64,000 bases of DNA, taken from assembly GCA_017562135.1 (NCBI GenBank), contig QEYB01000654.1, forward strand, positions 806,001-870,000, written 5' to 3'. The notes under the pieces are model-generated. The model searched no databases. It saw only the letters and a list, made by a program, of their open reading frames with translations, and had not been told where the DNA came from. This stretch comes from Dipylidium caninum (taxonomy: Eukaryota; Platyhelminthes; Cestoda; Cyclophyllidea; Dipylidiidae). Both the position numbers and the translations under genes were made by a program. Within the stretch, counting starts at the first letter, position 1; every line of letters starts with the position of its first letter. Shown here piece after piece: positions 24,401 through 37,600 of the stretch.

Positions 24401-27400
24401 GAGGCGGATTGGGGGGGTGGGGGGGGGGAGGAGGGAGACAGCGCTCCTCGTTGGCACAGGCCGCTGGACGATGTGATCCAGCCGACCGCAATCTGAGGAT
24501 GTCCAAGTGGCCGCCAACCAACTGCGAGTTCTTCCACGAGCTCTTCGTTGGCACAGCGGATGCCTTCCACGGCCAGGTCGAGTCAGGGGCTTCTCCACTC
24601 TCCCTTTTCCTCGCCCCACCTCGCCTCGCCTTCACCAAAGTCAGGCATCATGGCGCCCACAGGCGCCTCGCACAGATTCGCAGGCCACCGATCGCCCCTC
24701 CGCCACCAACATTTCACTTCCCGGTGTTGTGGCCGCCTCCTCGACGCGGGGTGAAGTTGTCCGCCGGTCGAGCGGTTCCAGATGTAGGAGTGGATTGGAA
24801 TCGGCACACTTTAAGTGTTTTATTTATCCTTTTTGTGTTACCTTAAGGCCGGTTCTTCCCGCCCTCCACATCTTGAGCGATTATATGCCGCGGTGGTGGC
24901 ACTGCGCCTCACTCGCAATTACTCTGCTGTCCAGGCCGTCGGTAGGGCGTCCGGCCGGCGACAGAATCATCTCGTGGTTGAGCTCCTCCTGTGGAAGCTG
25001 CCAAGCGCCTCCACACGTGTTGTTGGCCTGCTGTCCAACGCGCTCCTTTTCGTCTGCTTTTTCGGCTCACTTCTGCCCCCTTCCAGACTCGTGGGGAGCT
25101 ACGATGCCCTGCGCGGGGGCACCACCTCCGAGGGCATGGAGGACTTCACCGGCGGCATGTCGGAGATGATTGATTTGGGCTCCAGTGCTCCGGAGAACCT
25201 CTTCACCATCATGCTTCGCGCGCACAGTCGCTGCTCCCTCCTCGCCTGCTCCATCGACGCCAGTCCCGAGGAGGTGGAGGCCGATGGACCCTTCGGCCTC
25301 ATCAAGGGCCACGCCTACTCCATCACGGACGTCCGTATGGTACGCTCCTCATTGTCCTCTGTTGCCGACTCCTCCTCCTCCTCCGCCTCTTCCTCATTCT
25401 GCCCCTCCTCTCCTTTCTCCCGAAATCTCACCCTATTATTTACTGATATCGCAGTGGAAATCGCGTAGGCTGGGAATATCACAGCGGCCTTCCTGATGCC
25501 ACGTGTCCTCTCCAGCCTGCCGCCATAAAGCGCACAAATGCGCATTTTATTGCCGCCCGGAGGGAGGTGGGGAGAAGGGTGGGGGGAATGGAGAGGTCGG
25601 GGGCGGGTCGGGCCTGGTGGGGAGGGGGGGGACGCGGTATTCCCGGGTTATCACACGTAGAGGGTGAGTGACTTCGTCCGCTTGTCGGCTCGTGTCTCGT
25701 GAACCCCGTGGGGTCTTTTCGGGAGCGAGTAAACCTTTGGAAAGGACCAATTTGCGCATGCCTCGCAATAAGCGAAAGGGACTGGTCAAAAAGGGGCAGC
25801 TCCGCGCGGTACTCGAGGGGAAACGGCCCTCGACCCTGCCAGAGGGGAAAATCGAGGCCGGGGGGGGGGGGAGATGAGAGTGGGCTCGAAATTGACCAAA
25901 AGACCACCTCCAAGACGAACGTGGCGGTCGCAGACAACGCGTTGCGCCTTCTTCCCCCCTTCCCCCCCCCCGCCCGCCCGCCCGCCCGCGTTTTGCCCTG
26001 CCTGTCGACTGGGGCCCGCGACGACACGGCGTGCGAGGCGACACGACACTTCACTCCGCCGCCCCACTCAGCGCTGTCATCGAAGCTGTCGACAGGCTGT
26101 TGCGCGATTCCGGCATCCATCGCGTGCAGCCCGCCTTCCCACCACTTTGTGCCGACAGCGGCGGTTGAAGGCAGGAATTACGCGTGGACGAAGGCGTGAG
26201 TGCGGGCGTCGGGGGCGGGGGGGGGGGGGGACAGAGTCTGGCAGAGTGGAAGGCGAAGAGGCGGGTGAATTGAGTCTGCAGGTGGGCGTAACTGGTCTTC
26301 TTTTGATTTGCAGTTCAACCTCCGAGTAAGTTTGCACGCACGCGCATCCCATCATTTTGTTTGCCCCCCCTCCCTCCCCCCCCCTCCCGTGATTCGCCCG
26401 TCCATTCCCAATTCGGCCCAGACGCCGGTAGTTTTGCGGAGATGCCACACCACTGCGAATGTCGCATGGGTGCAGCGTAGTTCGGGGTGTGGAGGTCTTT
26501 CACACTTCCTCTTCTCTTCTCTGTCCCATCCACTCCCCCCTCTCCCACCTGCATTCCCCCGCACGGGGGTGCAGGGGAGAGACGCTCTTGGTGATGATTG
26601 AACTCCCGACTTTCCACCCGGTTCCGACCATCCGTCGCTTCGCCGTAGTGACCGACTCTCTGCTCAACGAAGCGACTGATCTGATCGAAGTGGGTGCATC
26701 ACCTTTCCCCCCCCCTCCTCCCCCCTTTCCCCCCGTGCACACGAAGCGTTCAGCTTTGATTTTATCCTCTCCCTCCCGCCTCCCAATGACCTTCGCAATC
26801 CCACCAGGCATGGTCACGTCGCTTCACGTGCCTCCTGCCCCCCCTTGCCCCTCCCTCGTCCCCTCCCGCCACCGCCCGCCGCCCCGGCGTGGCCTCGAAT
26901 CCCCTTGTCAACGTCGACTGAAACCCGCCGGCGTGTTGCGCGTGCGACTCGCCTTCTCTCATCAGCCCGGCACCTGTGCGTTGTCTCAACCCCCAGCCCC
27001 CTCCCCCCCCCTCCCTCCCCCCACCTCCGTCATCCGTCATGCTTGCACACTCTTCTGCACCCTCCTGGAGGCGTGTTTCTTTGATGCTCCTGTGTGCACA
27101 GCTCCCACGCTCCCCGATTGGTCGGTTGCACGCTCCCCCCGTCCCTCCTCCTCCACTGCATCCCCCCTGACGTCCGCGGTTTTTGCCCGCCCCCCCCTCT
27201 TCCGCAGATCCGCGAGGCGAGCGGCGGTCGAATGCAGATGGTGCGACTGAGGAACCCGTGGGGCAACGAGCGCGAGTGGGTGGGTCCGTGGAGCGACAAG
27301 TCGAGCGAGTGGTCGCGCATCTCGCCGGAGGAGAGGATGCGAATTGGCCTCACCTTCGACAACGATGGCGAATTCTGGCAAGTGGTTGAGAAGTGGAGAG

Positions 27401-30400
27401 CTCTACACCCCCCCCTGGTGCTTCCTCTCCTCCCCCTCCCCTCCCCCTCGCGTCACAAATGTGTGACGCCCGCCGCGACAGCTTGCCTGTCTTCTCGCTT
27501 CTTCCCAGTCCTTCTTGTAGTCTTCCAGTGGACTCTTCACGCATTGCCTACTGCTTGCAGGATGTCTTTTGAGGACTTCAAGCGCTACTTCAGCCGAGTC
27601 GAAATGTCCCACCTGAGCCCCGACTCCGACAAGATGGAGGGCACCCCGAAGGGCGGCCCCCCGAAAACCAAGTGGGAGATGACGAGACACGAGGGCGAGT
27701 GGCTGCGCAACTCCACCGCCGGTGGTTGTCTCAACAACCGGGGTGAGTCTCCAGCAGTCCCCGTGGCCAAATTACGCCGCCTTGGCAACACTCCTGCATT
27801 CACATCCTTCCTCGTAGATACCTTCCACATGAATCCGCAGATTCGTGTCTCCGTCGTGGACCCTGACGAAGCGGATGACGACCCGACGGGGACGATAGTC
27901 GTCGGCTTGATGCAGAAGGGGATGCGCGAGAAACGCCAAGCCCCCTTCTCCATCGGCTACGTCATCTACCCCGTAAGCGTTGACGCTGATTTTACAGCCG
28001 CCCTCCTCCCTCCCCCCCCCCCCCCCCCAAGTCTGCGTTGCCATTGGCAAACCCCTTTATTCCCACTTCTGACGCGCAGTTTCCCCGCGGGGCGCCTGTC
28101 AATGCACTCCTGACACGCGAATTCTTCCTCCGCACACCCATGGCCGCTCGGTCGATGTTCGCCAACACCCGAGAGGTCTGCGGACGCCACAAACTCATGC
28201 CCGGCGACTACGTCATCGTGCCCTCCACCTTCTTGCCCAACGAGGAGGCCAAGTTTTTGCTTCGCATCTTCTCCGAACTGCCCTATACCGCCAGGTGATG
28301 TGAGCCTCGAGGCAAATTCGCGTCCCCTCTCCCCACAGCGGAGTAGCCATGGCCTCGATCATCCCTCCGGAGGGGGGAGGCGTCGGCGGGGGCGGCGGGG
28401 ACCCGGGGTGGTGGGGTAGAAGGTCTTAAAAGCCGTCATGACATGGCTAAAGTATCACTGATTCATTGCAAGTCTGCTAACAATCTCCCCCCCTCCTCCC
28501 CCCCTTATTCATATTTTCCTTCAGTCTAATTAGTGGTCATCAATAAGCAAAAATCACTACTTCCTAATTAATCAATCGATTTGCCCAGCTTAGTCCTGAC
28601 GAAGGTGGGGAGGGGGTGGGGCGTAGAGTGCAAAGGGGACAAATCGATAGCAATTAGTGTGGTCTTTTACTTCAGATTACACACAATTAATCAATAGTGT
28701 CTAGGCACCAAAGACGTGTTCGACCCTCGAAATAAAAATCGACAACGAGGCCAATTGACGTGGGGGGGGGGAGGATGGAGGCGGGAGTCGACGCGGCTCA
28801 CGTGTAATTTTTCTCGAGCTGCCTCTCCACCCCTTCGATGTTAATCGGAGGCAGTTGACGCGTGAACGATACAGGAGGGAATTTAAATTTTGCATAGAGA
28901 AAGGGTTGAGAGAGACATGTGCCAAGTCAATTCGGGCTGGTTGACCCTCCAAGACGAGCGGGGGTGGGGGTGGGGTTAGAGTGGCGGGCGGATGTCATTA
29001 GCATTTAAAGAGGACTCATCGCCCCTGTTTTCTCTTGCTTTCAGTGAATTGGATGACCAAATCGCGTGCGGTGTCGACCCCGCGGCCGTACGTCCTCTCT
29101 GTGTGCCCCCCTCTCCTCTGCCCCCTCTTGTGCCCCACCAGTCACTCCGAGGCCCGACTGTCAGTCGGTGTTTTGCCCTGCCCTCTTCGCTTGTAGACGA
29201 CTCCTCGGATCGAATGTCATTAGACCAGACCCCTCTGGTTGTCCGCAGTTTCATTTTTGGTCCGCAGGTCGTTGTGGCCACCGCAAAATTTCCACCTCGC
29301 CGCGTAGGCCATGTCCGATTAGGTCGAGGTCCATTCACCTGCCCCCTTGACACCATCGCACAAATCTCGCTGCACACACCTTCCCATTGGTATTCACCCG
29401 TGTGTGTGTTTGTGTGTTGCATAGCCCGTGCCGGCCCTCCCCAAGGACGTGGAGATGATCGCCAAGTTGAAGTCGGCCTTCGACGCAATCGCCGGCGAGC
29501 GCGAAGACATCGAGGCCGAGGACCTGCGCAACATCCTTAACAGAGTCTTCAAGAACAAAGGCGAGCGACTTTAAGCTGTCCTTCCCCCCTTCCCCCCCCC
29601 CAACCATCCATCACCGGTTCGCACTGACCCCCTTCCCCCTCCCCCCACTATGTTTTGCCTTGTTTTCTTTTTCTAGTCGGCGAGTCCTTCGACGGATTCA
29701 GTCTGGAGACAGCGAGAAGCATGGTGGCTCTCATGGACGTATCCTTTGCTGATTTGACGGGTGGAGGAGGGGCGGGGCGGGGCGGGGGCGATGGCCACTA
29801 GAAGCGTCTCGAAGTGTCGTCACCGCACTTGTCACCTCCTCCCGGCGGGTTTATGACATTCCGTGGAGCCAGACCCCCTGTTTCCTCGTTGGCCACAGCT
29901 TGTTTTTCCTCTCAGGCGTTCGACGAGTGGCTTAGGGTTGTGGGATGGCGGTGGATAAGCCGCCTTAAAGGGGGGGGGGGCGAGACTCCGTCCGGCAGTC
30001 TGTGGCCACCAGGCGAGTGCAGGGTGGCCGCTGTGCCATCTGAGGGCTTCTGGAGACGCTCCCCGCTCGATTTCCGCTGTTGTGACAGCGGCTAAGTGGC
30101 CGCCAGCAGGTTGTCCAGCCTGGGGTCGAGGGAGGGGGGGGGGCGCGATGCGTCACCTCCCACCTCTTCAACCCGCTTTCTCCTTGACTCCCACCCCCTC
30201 GACTGCAGGTGGACACGAGCGGGACCCTGGGCTTCGAGGAATTCCAGACGCTTTGGTACGAACTGCGTCTGTGGCTGGTACGTCCTTCAAGCTTCAAAGC
30301 CTCTCCCCTCCTCCCACCCCCGCCACTCATCCACCCTCTGCCGTCCATGCAGACGATCTTCAAGGAGGCGGACAAAAACAACGCCGGCGAGCTGCGCACC

Positions 30401-31189
30401 TACGACCTGCGAAACGTCCTCAGCGATACCGGCATCAGCATCAGCAATGAGATCTTCAAGGCCATCGTCTGCCGTTACGCCCACGGCGGCGTGATTGTCT
30501 TCGACGACTTCATCCTCCTCCTCGTGCGACTCATCACCGTCTTTGGCAAATTCAAGGAGAATTTGGAGCATCGCGGCGCCAACACGGCCTCCTTCAACGT
30601 GGACGTGGTGAGTCGACCGCTCCCCCTGTCCCCTCCGTCCCCCCCCTCCACCCTCCTCTCCTCTCTTCTCCTCCAGTCTCTCCGGCGCCTCCCTGGTCAT
30701 TCAGTTGCCCTGTCCCCGGTCCACTCCCCCCCACTCCCACGCCCACTCCCACTCGCTCTACGCTCTTCTTCTCTCGCGGCCTCCCTCCCCGTGCACGTCC
30801 ACGTTCACCTCCGCCACGCCTTCCACGCGGCTGCACGACCTCCGCGTCCGCAGCGCGTCCCTCCGCGCCACTCGCCGTTTCTCGGCGTCGGCGCCACTGC
30901 GGCTGACATTCGCCAGCTCACCGTTGACTGGAAGGTGGCCGCAGCGCCACTCGAGGGCGAACGACGAATGGGACACCAGATCCTCCTTCGGGGAGGGGAG
31001 GTTGGAGGTCGCTCCAACCCTCGGCAGACTGGGGCCATCCACGAGGGCACTCGAAACAAAGTGTAGACGGCGGAAGGGGGGGGGGGGGGGGAGGGAGAAG
31101 CGAGGCACCAACGCTGCTAATCCGTCCAACTCTCAATCGTCTTTCTCTTTTTTCCTTTGCAGTTCCTCCGCTGTGTGCTTTACACTTGA
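21423..31189 (+). CDS. CAPN: Calpain, classical PEF type cysteine protease
   Basis: Fifteen exons: 21423-21782, 22439-22500, 22604-22665, 23869-24098, 25087-25339, 27208-27377, 27561-27742, 27818-27972, 28080-28294, 29045-29087, 29425-29560, 29677-29738, 30209-30277, 30353-30607, 31163-31189; roughly 760-770 aa. Calpains are Ca2+-activated cytosolic proteases making limited cuts in target proteins. The N-terminal exon carries GLFEDP and VDSS. The CysPc core holds the catalytic Cys in [13 protein letters not shown] (codon 22609-22611), His in KGHAYSITD (25310-25312) and Asn in RLRNPWGN (27253-27255), so all three are present. The C2-like domain III runs from GEFWMSFEDF through about 28294. A penta-EF-hand domain follows, with loops [12 protein letters not shown] and DKNNAGEL and the C-terminal helix FLRCVLYT. 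All junctions agree in phase except 22500/22604 (see findings). Introns after 27377 and 29560 use GC donors. The family also supplies known flatworm tegument antigens; that role here is inference. Confidence 0.94.
23551..23580. repeat. (GGTGAC)n hexanucleotide repeat
   Basis: Five tandem units inside a calpain intron (22666-23868). Confidence 0.9.
27378..27383 (+). other. GC-AG intron donor in calpain
   Basis: The exon ends TTCTG and the intron begins GCAAGT, a strong non-GT donor. The splice rebuilds the Trp of GEFW-MSFEDF, a motif conserved at the protease/domain III border, so the assignment is secure. Confidence 0.85.
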
Positions 31190-31698
31190 GCCCCCGTCGT
31201 CGTCGTCGCCGCCTTCTCCTCCTCCTCCTCTTGCGGACCGTGCAACACCCCTTCTCTTTTCCTTCTGACCTCATCGCTTCAACTGTCTTTCCTACTTTCA
31301 AAGATGTAGACGTGTCTTAGCCATATTTTGCAGACGAAATAGCCTCCTCTCCTCGTCGTGGAAGGGATTCGCCGGCGCGGAGGGGGGAGCGGCTAACGCG
31401 TGCTCGCCGTTGCGACCAACCTCCAACTCCCGGCCAGCTTGAGCAGCACGCCCCGCTTGTGAGGCGACTCGCTTCGTCCCGGACGGTCGAGACAACGATT
31501 CGAGGGGCTCGTCTCTGTTAGGTGGAATGCGCGAGAGCCAATTTCGGGCGGCACGCAAAAAATCTGGCGCCCAACAGCAAGGAAAGAGGCATCAACGGAA
31601 TGCTTTTCACGCCTTGGCGGAGTTGGCAGCAGAAACAAGGCGAGAAGGTTGACGAGGGGGGGGGGGCGGGGCGGGGGTGAATGCATTTACTCGGGCGG
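31190..31698. other. Convergent 3' spacer, calpain and HEATR6
   Basis: The two stop codons face each other across 509 bp, which must hold both 3' UTRs and poly(A) sites. No perfect AATAAA was noticed in either orientation. A G-run sits at about 31659-31666. Confidence 0.6.
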
Positions 31699-34600
31699 TC
31701 AATCGTAAGTGGTTCGGAAGCGCCCCTCGTCGGACGCGGTCGACCTGAGCTGCGTCCGTCGGAGGCACATCAGAGTTGCCCCGTCTGTGATGAGGCCGAC
31801 GAGGCGCGTTAGCCCCTTCGCCACGCGCGCACTCAGCAGGGAGGCCTCGGCACCACGTCGCGTCTCCGCCTCGAAGGCCTCCAGGGCGGCCAACAACTCC
31901 TCCATCGGCTCGTCGAAGCTGAGGCTGTGCAGCAGGCTGTAGCGTTCGGCGAATGAAATTACCATCTGAAAATTGGGAACAAGTGAGCATGGCGACATGT
32001 GCTACTTTTGGATTTCAGTAGATCGGCCATGTGTACTGGGGGGTGAGGTTGATTTAAAAGAAGAAAGTCGGAAGATTACTTGAAGGGGATTGATACACAC
32101 ACTGCGCGTATAATGGATATTAATGACAGCGCAACAAGCGTCAAGAAGTTCTGCCACCAACTCACCGGTTGATTGGGCGCCCTGGCCAAACCTCCGCCGG
32201 CGACTCCGCCTCTGGCCGGTTTCATAACCGCCAAAGCCGCAATCTTCGACTCTTTGGCGTAGTAGAGGCTGCTCGTCAAGTTCTCACACATATTGCACTC
32301 TCCCTCCAACGCCTCGACAATTCTCTCCAGACCGAGCTCAGCCTCCGCCCGGCAGTCGCGTTGAAGCCCCTGGAGCGCCAGAATCCCCGCCTGGAGGAGC
32401 AAACGGGCCGCGATGTAGGCGCAAAGCACCAAGTAGTGCGCCGCGTCGACAGAGGCCGTCGTGGTGGAAAATTGCTTCGGCTCCATGCACAAAAAGTGGG
32501 TGCTGCAGGCGAGAATCGCCTCCGTCTGTGGGCGGGTCGGAGTGCGGAGCAGGTGGAGGAGGAGGGAGAGGCCTGCATACGTCCGCACCTTGAAGTAGGG
32601 GTCCGTGGTGAACGTCTCGCAAAGTGCCCTCACCACGGTGTCCTCCTCGGGCAGATTGGCCAGCAGCCGACCCGCACCCAAGGCCGCGTTCCAACGGACT
32701 TTTTCTGCCCCGCTGATGTTGGCCGTGCGGAGGCGAGTGCAGAAGACGTGGACAACGGGGGAGAAGTCGAAAGACTGAAACTCCCGAGATGTCAAGGCCA
32801 AGTCGACGAGGTTGGCAAGGCTTTGCAGTGCGTGTTCGCACCGACTTCCGTCCTGGCCGGTCCAACCGGTGGCCTGCGTGTCTGACAGGGGGAAAGCCGA
32901 GAGCCGCCTTCAGGGGGACGCAGTGAGAGCGCGCAAGGGAGGAACTTACAGGGCGGCCTGGAGGATGCGGGGAAGGCTCCAGCCCTCGGGGATGCGTCCA
33001 AGAGTCAAGGCCTTGAGAGTGCAGAGTTCAAGGCAGTAGGCGGTTTCGCAGGCTACTCGAGGGGTTGCCGAGGGCAGCATCTGAAGTGTGACCTCCATGG
33101 CGTGGGAGAGAAGGTCGCGGGGGATGAAGGGACTCCTGCAGATTGGCAAACGCACAACCAAGGCAATTAACACCTCGGAGTCTTTACTAATGCCCTGCGG
33201 AGCGTTCTGGTTCAAATCCCCTTTTGCGGGGGCGAAGCAACGTGCAACGGGACTAAAGAATCCCCCTAATGGAGACTGGCCGAGGTGATTAGTGGCAAGA
33301 GGGGCCATCCCAGTGACTAAGTCAGGGGGAAAGAGGGGGAAAGAACATTGTTCCGGCGTTCAAGCCCTTTCCCGTTGTGAAATATTAGCCGCCAATCTCA
33401 TAAAAATTTGGGCGATGACTTGCGCAACCTTCGAGAAAGCATTGCGAAGGGGAATTTCCCCTTCGGGCGGGATGATTGAAATAGCAAACGAAATGGGGAA
33501 AAGCGGTTTTTCCTTATCATTCTTTCCCTCAACTAACCTCCATGTTTTGCACCAAAAAGAAGCCATTTTTTGCAATATTTGATGACGAAGAGGCGGGGGG
33601 GGGAAGACACTAAGGTGGGTGACGGAAACGTCGGGCGAATTGAGTGCGACAGATTCAGAGGAGTGTGGGCACATTGTCCACGAATTCACTCACTCAAGAA
33701 TGGCCAGGGTGCAGAGTTTGCGCAGGGCCTTCGACCTCGTCTCCACGGTGGACGAACGGCAGAGGGAGGCGAAGAGGCCGACACCGCGGGCGCAGAGAGT
33801 GGCACACGTCGTCGAGAGTGCAGACGGCACCGGGAAGGCGGGCGGAAGGAGGGCGAGGAGTTCGAAGAAAACACCAACTACTTGACAGATCCACCAGCAG
33901 TCTGCATGATCTACTGAGGCCTAAAAGATGCAAAATACACCACGAAATGCAAGCAAATATGCAATAAGGAAGTGTGACGGCATGCCAATCCACAGTTCAA
34001 CCATTTGGATGGTTTGGCTGGAATTCGCCGGAGTGTTGATCTTAGATCACACAAAGCACAACAATACCATTTTTACAGAAGATTTCGGAAGGCATAAGGC
34101 AGCCAAAAATGAGGTTAGTAGATGGATAAGACAGAGCAGTTTAGAGAAGAATGGACCAAAATTGAGAAATGAAACGTTTCTTAAATGAAAACAGATTTAG
34201 AAAAAGAACGGGGACGCAGATAGGTGTTAATTAACGCCCTTAACCTGAAAACGTGAATAATCATGGAAAGTTCCGAAGTTTAGAATTTTTTGTCCTTAAC
34301 TTATGGGTACTTTGTTAGCACACCCTCTAGTCCAATGGGGACCGCAATAGCAATATAAAGACTTGTGGGTTAAAAGCCGATGAATTATTTGAGGAAAAAA
34401 AATATGTGTATAACTTTTGATAATGTTATTAGAGGTACACTGAGAAAATAAACCAGAAGGACAAATATTTACAAATCCTAAAGTCATCTATAAAAATGCG
34501 TGCAAATTTGTGCATTCGTCGAATATTCATAGCATAAGAGAAACAAATCCGGATAATTCACACACTAGTCAATTACTTTTATTTCCAAAAAATTGATGCT

Positions 34601-37600
34601 TATAAAGCACTAAATAATTAAGCTAAAAACTTCGCGCTATAAACGCACCAAAAAATTCTAAAAAACGAGAAATCACGAGATTTCGCGAATCCGTTTAAGT
34701 ACACTAACAAGCCGCGTCTGCACACAAACCCAAAACCGCGCATTAAACAAAACGTCTAACGCAACACAGAAATCTATAGACTCATTTGGAGAATATTAAA
34801 TGGTTTTGCAAGGACTTCTATATAAATACAAATAACGGAAGACATAATGGACCTGAAAATGGAGTACCCAATTTCCCACCCGTGTTGTCCTACAAGAGAC
34901 GAGGTTTTATCTGGAAACATAGAAAAAGAACTAAACAAAAATGCTAATAGTAAACATTTCAATCTAAATCCTGTTCGCTGGATTCCACCGCCAGCCAAAA
35001 CAACGAGTAACATGCTGATGAAATTCATTTCTTGAGTATAGAATCCGCCGTGCCAACGAAAATCGTCCGAAAATGCGAGTTCAGCAGAAATCGCCGTAGC
35101 AAGAGCTGGAGTCAACCCGAGGAGGAGGAAGACATTGAGGAGAGTGTAGAAAAGGGTGACAATTTGAGGGAGAATTGTGGCAGCACCTGGTCACAAATGC
35201 GCCGATGGGTAAACGAAATAGACCGTTCAATTGACAACCTTTCGCACAGCGTTCGAGGCCTTCTACGAGTGAGGTCTTTTGCATTTTCTATGTCGCCATT
35301 TTAACACCACCGTCCCTCATTGTTTGTGCAGTTAAGCTTATTTACTAATTTATTTGATACTTGAGTGATATTTGTGCACCATGTCTGAGAAGTTGACTTC
35401 GCCCTTTTCCCCAATGGCCACTGCACTTGTCCGCTCGTCTAACCACCGCCACTATTTTGCAGCAAACACAAAAACACACACATACACAACCACAGAGATT
35501 AACTCACGCCTCCATGTGGTCTTGACAACGTGGCGTGACTCATTAGTGGGCTTTTCAATGTGGCTCGAGCCTCAGGTGGCCACATCTACATCAGCGGGCA
35601 AATCCTCCCTCTTTTCAGTCCTAACAAAACACTCTTTTACTGAAGTGGGGGTGTTCATCCACGTATTTGGAAAGTCCTGAGCCTAAGTCAACAGCTTGAC
35701 AGCATGTTTAATATTTAAGGAGGAGCCGGAACAGGACAAGGTGCCAATTCGCTTCGACCACACTCCCGTAAAGGTGGGCGGTTACCTGAGTAGAAGTGTT
35801 ATTCTCCCGGCCTGAGTGAACCTTTGCGTGTGCCTATATGTGTGTTCTCCTTCAGAGCAACAGGCTTTGCGAGAAGCCGCCCACGTCATGTCAACAGTAT
35901 CCGCTCAAGGTGATCAACTGTCATTCTCCTTAAAAAAAAACTCTTTCCATCATCCTCGTGGCCTACTAATTGCATTTGATTTTACCACAAACAGGAGGAA
36001 ATTAGCCATGAGCCAGCAAACAGTGCAACCGACCGCCTGGCAGCGGAGCTAAAGCGGGCACGTAAGTTGAAGTGTCTTATGGAGAAAAGGTAGAAAGGCA
36101 CGAGAGTGTACACCTAACCTAACTAAATTTCCTTTTTGAAGTTGACCTACCCTCCAGCGGATATGATTAGTGGGTAATTTAAATCACAAGCTAGCGTATT
36201 TCAGGCAATGCCGCCAATGCTGAGAATGGTTAGGCAAGTGGAAATACTTTTGGCGGGGCAGACGAGTAAAGCACGGCGTAACCACTACAACGGGTGAATT
36301 GTGATTTGAAACGTGGGGGGAAATTCTTTTCAGGCGAGGAATTGCACCACGCAGAGGCAAAACACGCCTCGGCAGAGGCGCTGAAATCCCACCTGCAGTT
36401 ACAGTTGCGCCACCGATCGGCCGAGTGTGAACGAATGGCCGCTCAGATGCGATCCTCGGCTTCAAAGTCTCGACACACCGTAGTTCGACTGACACAGGAA
36501 TTGGCAGCTGCTGACGCGAGGATTCAGGAGTTAATGCGACAACGGGAATTGTTGAAACATGCGGCCAAAGGACAGAAACGAAGAGCATTGAAAGCGGAAG
36601 CGGAAAATGAGAGGTTAAAAAGGGAGGGAGCAGAAGAGGTGGGTTAACAAAAAACTTCTTGAGAAATTTTCTTCTTCTACCCCTTAAATTCATGCCCAAA
36701 ATGGTTTAGTGAGGGAAGAAAAACCCATTCAAGTCTCATTAACCGATCGTTAAACAAAACTGACATGTTACCAGGCTTGACAATGGTCGATGCCCACAGT
36801 TTAGTCGCCAAATGGACAATTTCCATCTCAGGCGGCGGAGAAGGAGGCATCAAAAAGACTGCTAAGAGTTTTGAGTTCTCCAAAGCGGTCGGCAGGATGT
36901 AGAAGTGTGACTTTGAGGAATAAACTACTTTGTCTAATGCGAGAGAATGCATTGGAGGCTCAGCCTTCGGAGTCACTTCGAACTCAGCAAGGCAATTTTC
37001 TGCCACCTACTCACAACCGCGATTTCAGTAGTCTCGACTCACAAAAGTCAAAGTTGTGAGCCGCGCGACAGGAAGGAGTCAAATTAGGTGATTTTGAAAA
37101 ACAGAATCAAAATCCTCTATGCTATGATTGGTGGACGTAGATAACGAAAACGTGATAAGTCAGAGTTAAGGAAAAATAAAACAGCCTTTGCAGAAGCAGG
37201 AGAGATTCGACCTCCTTGCAAAGAGACGTTCCAAGAAAATCCCACATCCGTACTCTACTGGCCACACAACCTTCAATGAAGTATGCAACAAGTTCGCTGG
37301 ACGGAATAGTTTCACACCCCCGCAGCATCTCGAAAGGCATTTTATTTGACATTTTTCCTGCCGCCTTAACCCCCTCCAGACGGTGGCAACGAAACGCGGA
37401 CTGGGCGAGGACACAGCAAGGACTCTCACACACTTGGAGGAGGTAGGTGGCGGTGGCGTATTATTTACTCTACTTTCAACAAGTTAACTTTCCCCTTTAA
37501 GCGCACTTACCACAATAATCGCATGGAAAGGCCAGCAGACTACTACTGACGGCGGTTAAGTAGTATGCACTGCAGTAAAAGTAGTATGTTAAGGGGGTAA

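Noticed and set aside
33200..33225. GGTTCAAATCC, a perfect tRNA B box
   Set aside because: No pairing T-stem and no credible A box upstream; it lies in a HEATR6 intron and may be chance.
36832..37060. Extra exon of the coiled-coil gene (AAEKEASKRLL onward)
   Set aside because: The acceptor and frame are good, but no donor returns phase 0 for the next exon, so it is mentioned only as a possibility.
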